Shown here: positions 36,415 through 38,486 of the stretch, in pieces
Position numbering within the stretch: position 1 is the stretch's first letter
Layout: the number at the start of each line of letters is the position of its first letter
Source of the DNA: Tenericutes bacterium HGW-Tenericutes-1
GTDB lineage: Bacteria; Bacillota_I; Bacilli_A; Izemoplasmatales; Hujiaoplasmataceae
DNA: 38,486 bases
Direction: 5' to 3'
Assembly: GCA_002839155.1 (NCBI GenBank)
Contig: PGXM01000016.1
Location: 1 to 38,486 of the forward strand
Position numbers and translations under genes: made by a program
The notes under the pieces: generated by a model
Database searches by the model: none
What the model was told of the DNA's origin: nothing
The model's input: the letters and a program-made list of their open reading frames with translations, nothing else

Positions 36415-37089
36415 ATGCAAATCGACATTAACAACCTTTGTTTCGCATACATGCATAAATTGGTGATTAATAATTTATCCTTGTCGCTCAATACTGGCGA
36501 CTTTTTGGTTATACGTGGTAAAAATGGTTCTGGAAAATCCACTTTAGTGAAATGCCTTTTAGGCATCAACCCCGTCAAAAGCGGAATGATCTTCTTCAAT
36601 CATGAAGATATTGTTAATTTTAAAGCTTGGACCTCTATTGGATATGTTCCACAAAAGTTCGAAGATTTTAATTATGAATATCCGATTACCATCAAAGAAT
36701 TCTTATCCGTTTCGAGATTGAAAAGAACGAAGGAATCGGATGTTTTAAGACTCTTAGATAAAATGGGAATCTTAGAAATTCAAAATGATAATATCAATAG
36801 CCTTTCGGGAGGACAACTTCAAAGAGTCTTTATCGTAAGAGCGATGTTAAACAATCCAAAACTTTTGATATTAGATGAACCTACCGCATCGATTGATAAG
36901 AAGAATGTCTTATATTTCCGTGAAACAGTTAATCAATTACATTCTGAAGGTGTCACAGTTATTTTAATTAGCCATGATGAATCGATGGCAAATTTAAATT
37001 ATACCCATATCTTATCGATGAGTTCTGATTTTTCATTTACTTTCCAATCCCGCAAGAATGCGGAATTGACGCCGGGGGTGAATGAATAA
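36415..37089 (+). CDS. Metal (zinc/manganese) ABC transporter ATP-binding protein
   Basis: This is a 224-residue ATPase of the cluster 9 (Mn/Zn) family. It has Walker A GKNGSGKST, Q-loop VPQKFEDF, signature LSGGQLQR, Walker B LLILDEPTASID and switch His in LISHD. The SIGYVPQ and DEPTASID wording is typical of ZnuC/MntB types. Zinc and manganese cannot be told apart here. The ATG lies behind GGTGAAGAC, and its stop overlaps the permease start (TAATG). It is the only plus-strand operon in the window. Confidence 0.9.
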   Translation: MQIDINNLCFAYMHKLVINNLSLSLNTGDFLVIRGKNGSGKSTLVKCLLGINPVKSGMIFFNHEDIVNFKAWTSIGYVPQKFEDFNYEYPITIKEFLSVSRLKRTKESDVLRLLDKMGILEIQNDNINSLSGGQLQRVFIVRAMLNNPKLLILDEPTASIDKKNVLYFRETVNQLHSEGVTVILISHDESMANLNYTHILSMSSDFSFTFQSRKNAELTPGVNE

Positions 37090-37982
37090 TGTTTTTATCG
37101 TTCTTTAGCGACTTATTTAGTCAAGATTTTATGTTAAGGGCTTTGATTGCCGGTGTGTTACTCGGTGTCATCGCTCCTTTAATAGGATCCATAGTGGTGA
37201 TTAGAAGATTATCCTTTATTGCGGATACCTTAGGACATTTTTCACTCGTTGGTATTTCGATTAGTTTCTTCTTAACCTATACCTTTGGGTGGACGATATT
37301 TGCGGACCGTCCTCAATATTTAGCAATCGTATTTTCGATTATTGGTGGATTACTCATTGAATTGTTCCGAAGGTATTATAGAAACTATAAAGAAATAGCG
37401 ATGGCGATTGTTATTAGTTTAGGTGCCGCTGCTTCAGCAATCTTCTTCTCGTTATCAAAGAGAACGGGTTCTTTATATAATTATCTATTTGGTTCAATCT
37501 TAACGGTCACAGATTATTATGTCTTCTTAATTGGAATCACTGCTTTAATTGTCTTTGCGTTATTCGCTATTTTTGGTAAGCAAATCATCTCTGTCAGTTT
37601 CGAAGAAAATAATGCGAAATTCTTTGGAATTAACTTAGGACTATTCCAATTAATCTTTATCATCGTCTTATCGATTGTCGTCTCTATTTTACTTGAATCA
37701 GTCGGAGTATTATTGAGTTCCGCGATGATGATTATTCCGATTGCGGCTTCAATGAAAGTAGGATGGAGTTATAAATCGACCACGGGCATTGCAATTCTCT
37801 TTTCTGAATTCTCGGTCTTCTTAGGATTATGGATTGCTTATTCCTTTAATATTCCTTCTGGCGCAGCGATTGTGTCTGTGAATATCATCATTTTAGTTAT
37901 CGTATCGATTATCAAACGAATTGTATTAAAAAGGTCACTTAAGAAAGCACCTGAAATAGCAAATTTTGAAGTGAATGAATAA
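37089..37982 (+). CDS. Metal (zinc/manganese) ABC transporter permease
   Basis: This is an ABC-3 family permease of 297 residues with about eight membrane helices. Typical blocks are LIAGVLLGVIAPLIGSIVVIRRLSFIADTLGHFSLVGI and LLESVGVLLSSAMMIIPIAASMKVG. It follows the ATPase by overlap, with GGGGGTGA as ribosome site. A metal-binding lipoprotein normally completes such systems; none is found in this window. Confidence 0.92.
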   Translation: MFLSFFSDLFSQDFMLRALIAGVLLGVIAPLIGSIVVIRRLSFIADTLGHFSLVGISISFFLTYTFGWTIFADRPQYLAIVFSIIGGLLIELFRRYYRNYKEIAMAIVISLGAAASAIFFSLSKRTGSLYNYLFGSILTVTDYYVFLIGITALIVFALFAIFGKQIISVSFEENNAKFFGINLGLFQLIFIIVLSIVVSILLESVGVLLSSAMMIIPIAASMKVGWSYKSTTGIAILFSEFSVFLGLWIAYSFNIPSGAAIVSVNIIILVIVSIIKRIVLKRSLKKAPEIANFEVNE

Positions 37983-37985
37983 ATC

Positions 37986-38024
37986 AAATGGCTAGTAAGT
38001 TTTATACGCTTACTAGCCATTTTT
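37986..38024 (+). terminator. Intrinsic terminator after the metal transporter
   Basis: A perfect 14-bp stem (37986-37999 with 38009-38022, AAATGGCTAGTAAG/CTTACTAGCCATTT) has a 9-base loop and ends in five T. Confidence 0.93.
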
Positions 38025-38099
38025 GTAATTATATCTAATTTAACGCTGTTAAAATTACATATCAGTCAACTACTGGAGTATTGTAGTCAGAGATAACCA

Positions 38100-38357
38100 C
38101 TACATGGCGCCAATATGCACAAAATAGACCTCAACTATCCGTTTCTTGAGTTTATTCTTCTTCTCATGAATTAGCACTTTGTCAATAAGACTCGAAATGT
38201 CTTTTCTCTGCAGATCGATTATTTGATTGTGTTCGCTGATCAAATCGAAGAACGCATCAATGTTTTTCTCTTCTTTGCTCAATTCAATTATTTTGGACTC
38301 ATATTCCCGGATATACTTCACAAGTCTGACTTTTTCCAAATCATACGACTTATTGAA
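38100..38357 (-). pseudogene. C-terminal remnant of a large serine recombinase (DUF4368-like tail)
   Basis: An open stretch of 85 codons starts after an in-frame stop (38358-38360), with no proper start codon or ribosome site; the first possible start is TTG 38339. The peptide ends with AFFDLISEHNQIIDLQRKD then ISSLIDKVLIHEKKNK and RIVEVYFVHIG. This matches the C-terminal pattern of large serine recombinases (a helix with I..L, then LIDKI.VHEK and I.YFNFIG). The catalytic and zinc domains, which would lie upstream on this strand, are missing. It is read as a decayed mobile-element tail. Confidence 0.6.
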
Positions 38358-38486
38358 TTAAGTGGTTTTTAATCAGTGGTCTTGTTTTTATGCATCTTGG
38401 TACCTTTGTTTTGTTTTGAATCAATTCATTTTTATATAATAATAACACTTAAATCATAGAAAATAAAGGTCTATTACTAAATCTGT
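38358..38486. other. Gene-free edge next to the recombinase remnant
   Basis: A/T-rich sequence with no convincing coding frame, terminator or repeat. It may be further decayed mobile-element DNA. Confidence 0.4.

Noticed and set aside
38031-38099. Recombinase attachment site near the remnant
   Set aside because: Only a loose imperfect repeat (CTACT...GTAGT) is seen; no duplicated core can be identified in the window.
1-38486. CRISPR arrays, insertion sequences, tRNA genes, toxin-antitoxin or phage-defence genes
   Set aside because: No regularly spaced direct repeats, transposase, tRNA fold or defence-type domain could be recognised on either strand.

Overview
The window is a core housekeeping segment of a low-GC, standard-code bacterium related to Bacillota and Mollicutes. 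TGA acts as a stop codon (it ends sigH, trmN6 and tmk), so this is not the Mycoplasma/Spiroplasma code. The gene order matches two conserved Bacillus clusters with pieces removed: cysS-mrnC-rlmB-sigH-rpmG-secE-nusG-rplK-rplA-rplJ-rplL-ybxB-rpoB-rpoC, and tmk-holB-ricT-yabB-rsmI-metG. The AT-rich, compacted layout suggests an Acholeplasma/Izemoplasma-like lineage. That placement is inference; no search was run.

Layout, right to left, because nearly everything is on the minus strand. The right end (38.0-38.5 kb) holds the decayed C-terminal tail of a large serine recombinase. A two-gene plus-strand metal ABC transporter lies at 36.4-38.0 kb. Next come tmk-holB-ricT-trmN6-rsmI, then a DJ-1/PfpI protein, metG and a YitT membrane protein (28.8-36.3 kb). 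rplM-rpsI follow, with an L13-leader-like 5' region. Then come a heterodimeric ABC exporter, a four-repeat DUF1508 protein, cls-rmuC and cspA. After these are cysS-mrnC, rlmB-sigH and rpmG-secE-nusG. Two MacB-like fused ATPase/permease genes are inserted between nusG and rplK. The left third carries rplKA, an L10-leader-controlled rplJL, the YbxB methyltransferase and rpoBC. At the extreme left edge the promoter, leader and first bases of a 16S rRNA gene point out of the window.

The genes work mainly in transcription (RpoB, RpoC, NusG, SigH), ribosome building (L1, L7/L12, L10, L11, L13, L33, S9, rRNA, rRNA/tRNA methyltransferases, Mini-III), aminoacylation (CysRS, MetRS), secretion (SecE), DNA replication (HolB, Tmk) and envelope transport. 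Many regulatory elements are readable: promoters with 17-bp spacers, intrinsic terminators, an L10 leader with attenuator, and a pair of hairpins before rplK and rplA. Those hairpins resemble the L1-binding site of 23S rRNA and each abuts the Shine-Dalgarno sequence.

I found no clearly new multi-gene system. The best leads are the twin L1-site mimics, the ABC transporter pair breaking the nusG-rplK linkage, a Gln at the rifampicin-critical position 516 of RpoB, a three-helix SecE, and the quadruple DUF1508 protein.
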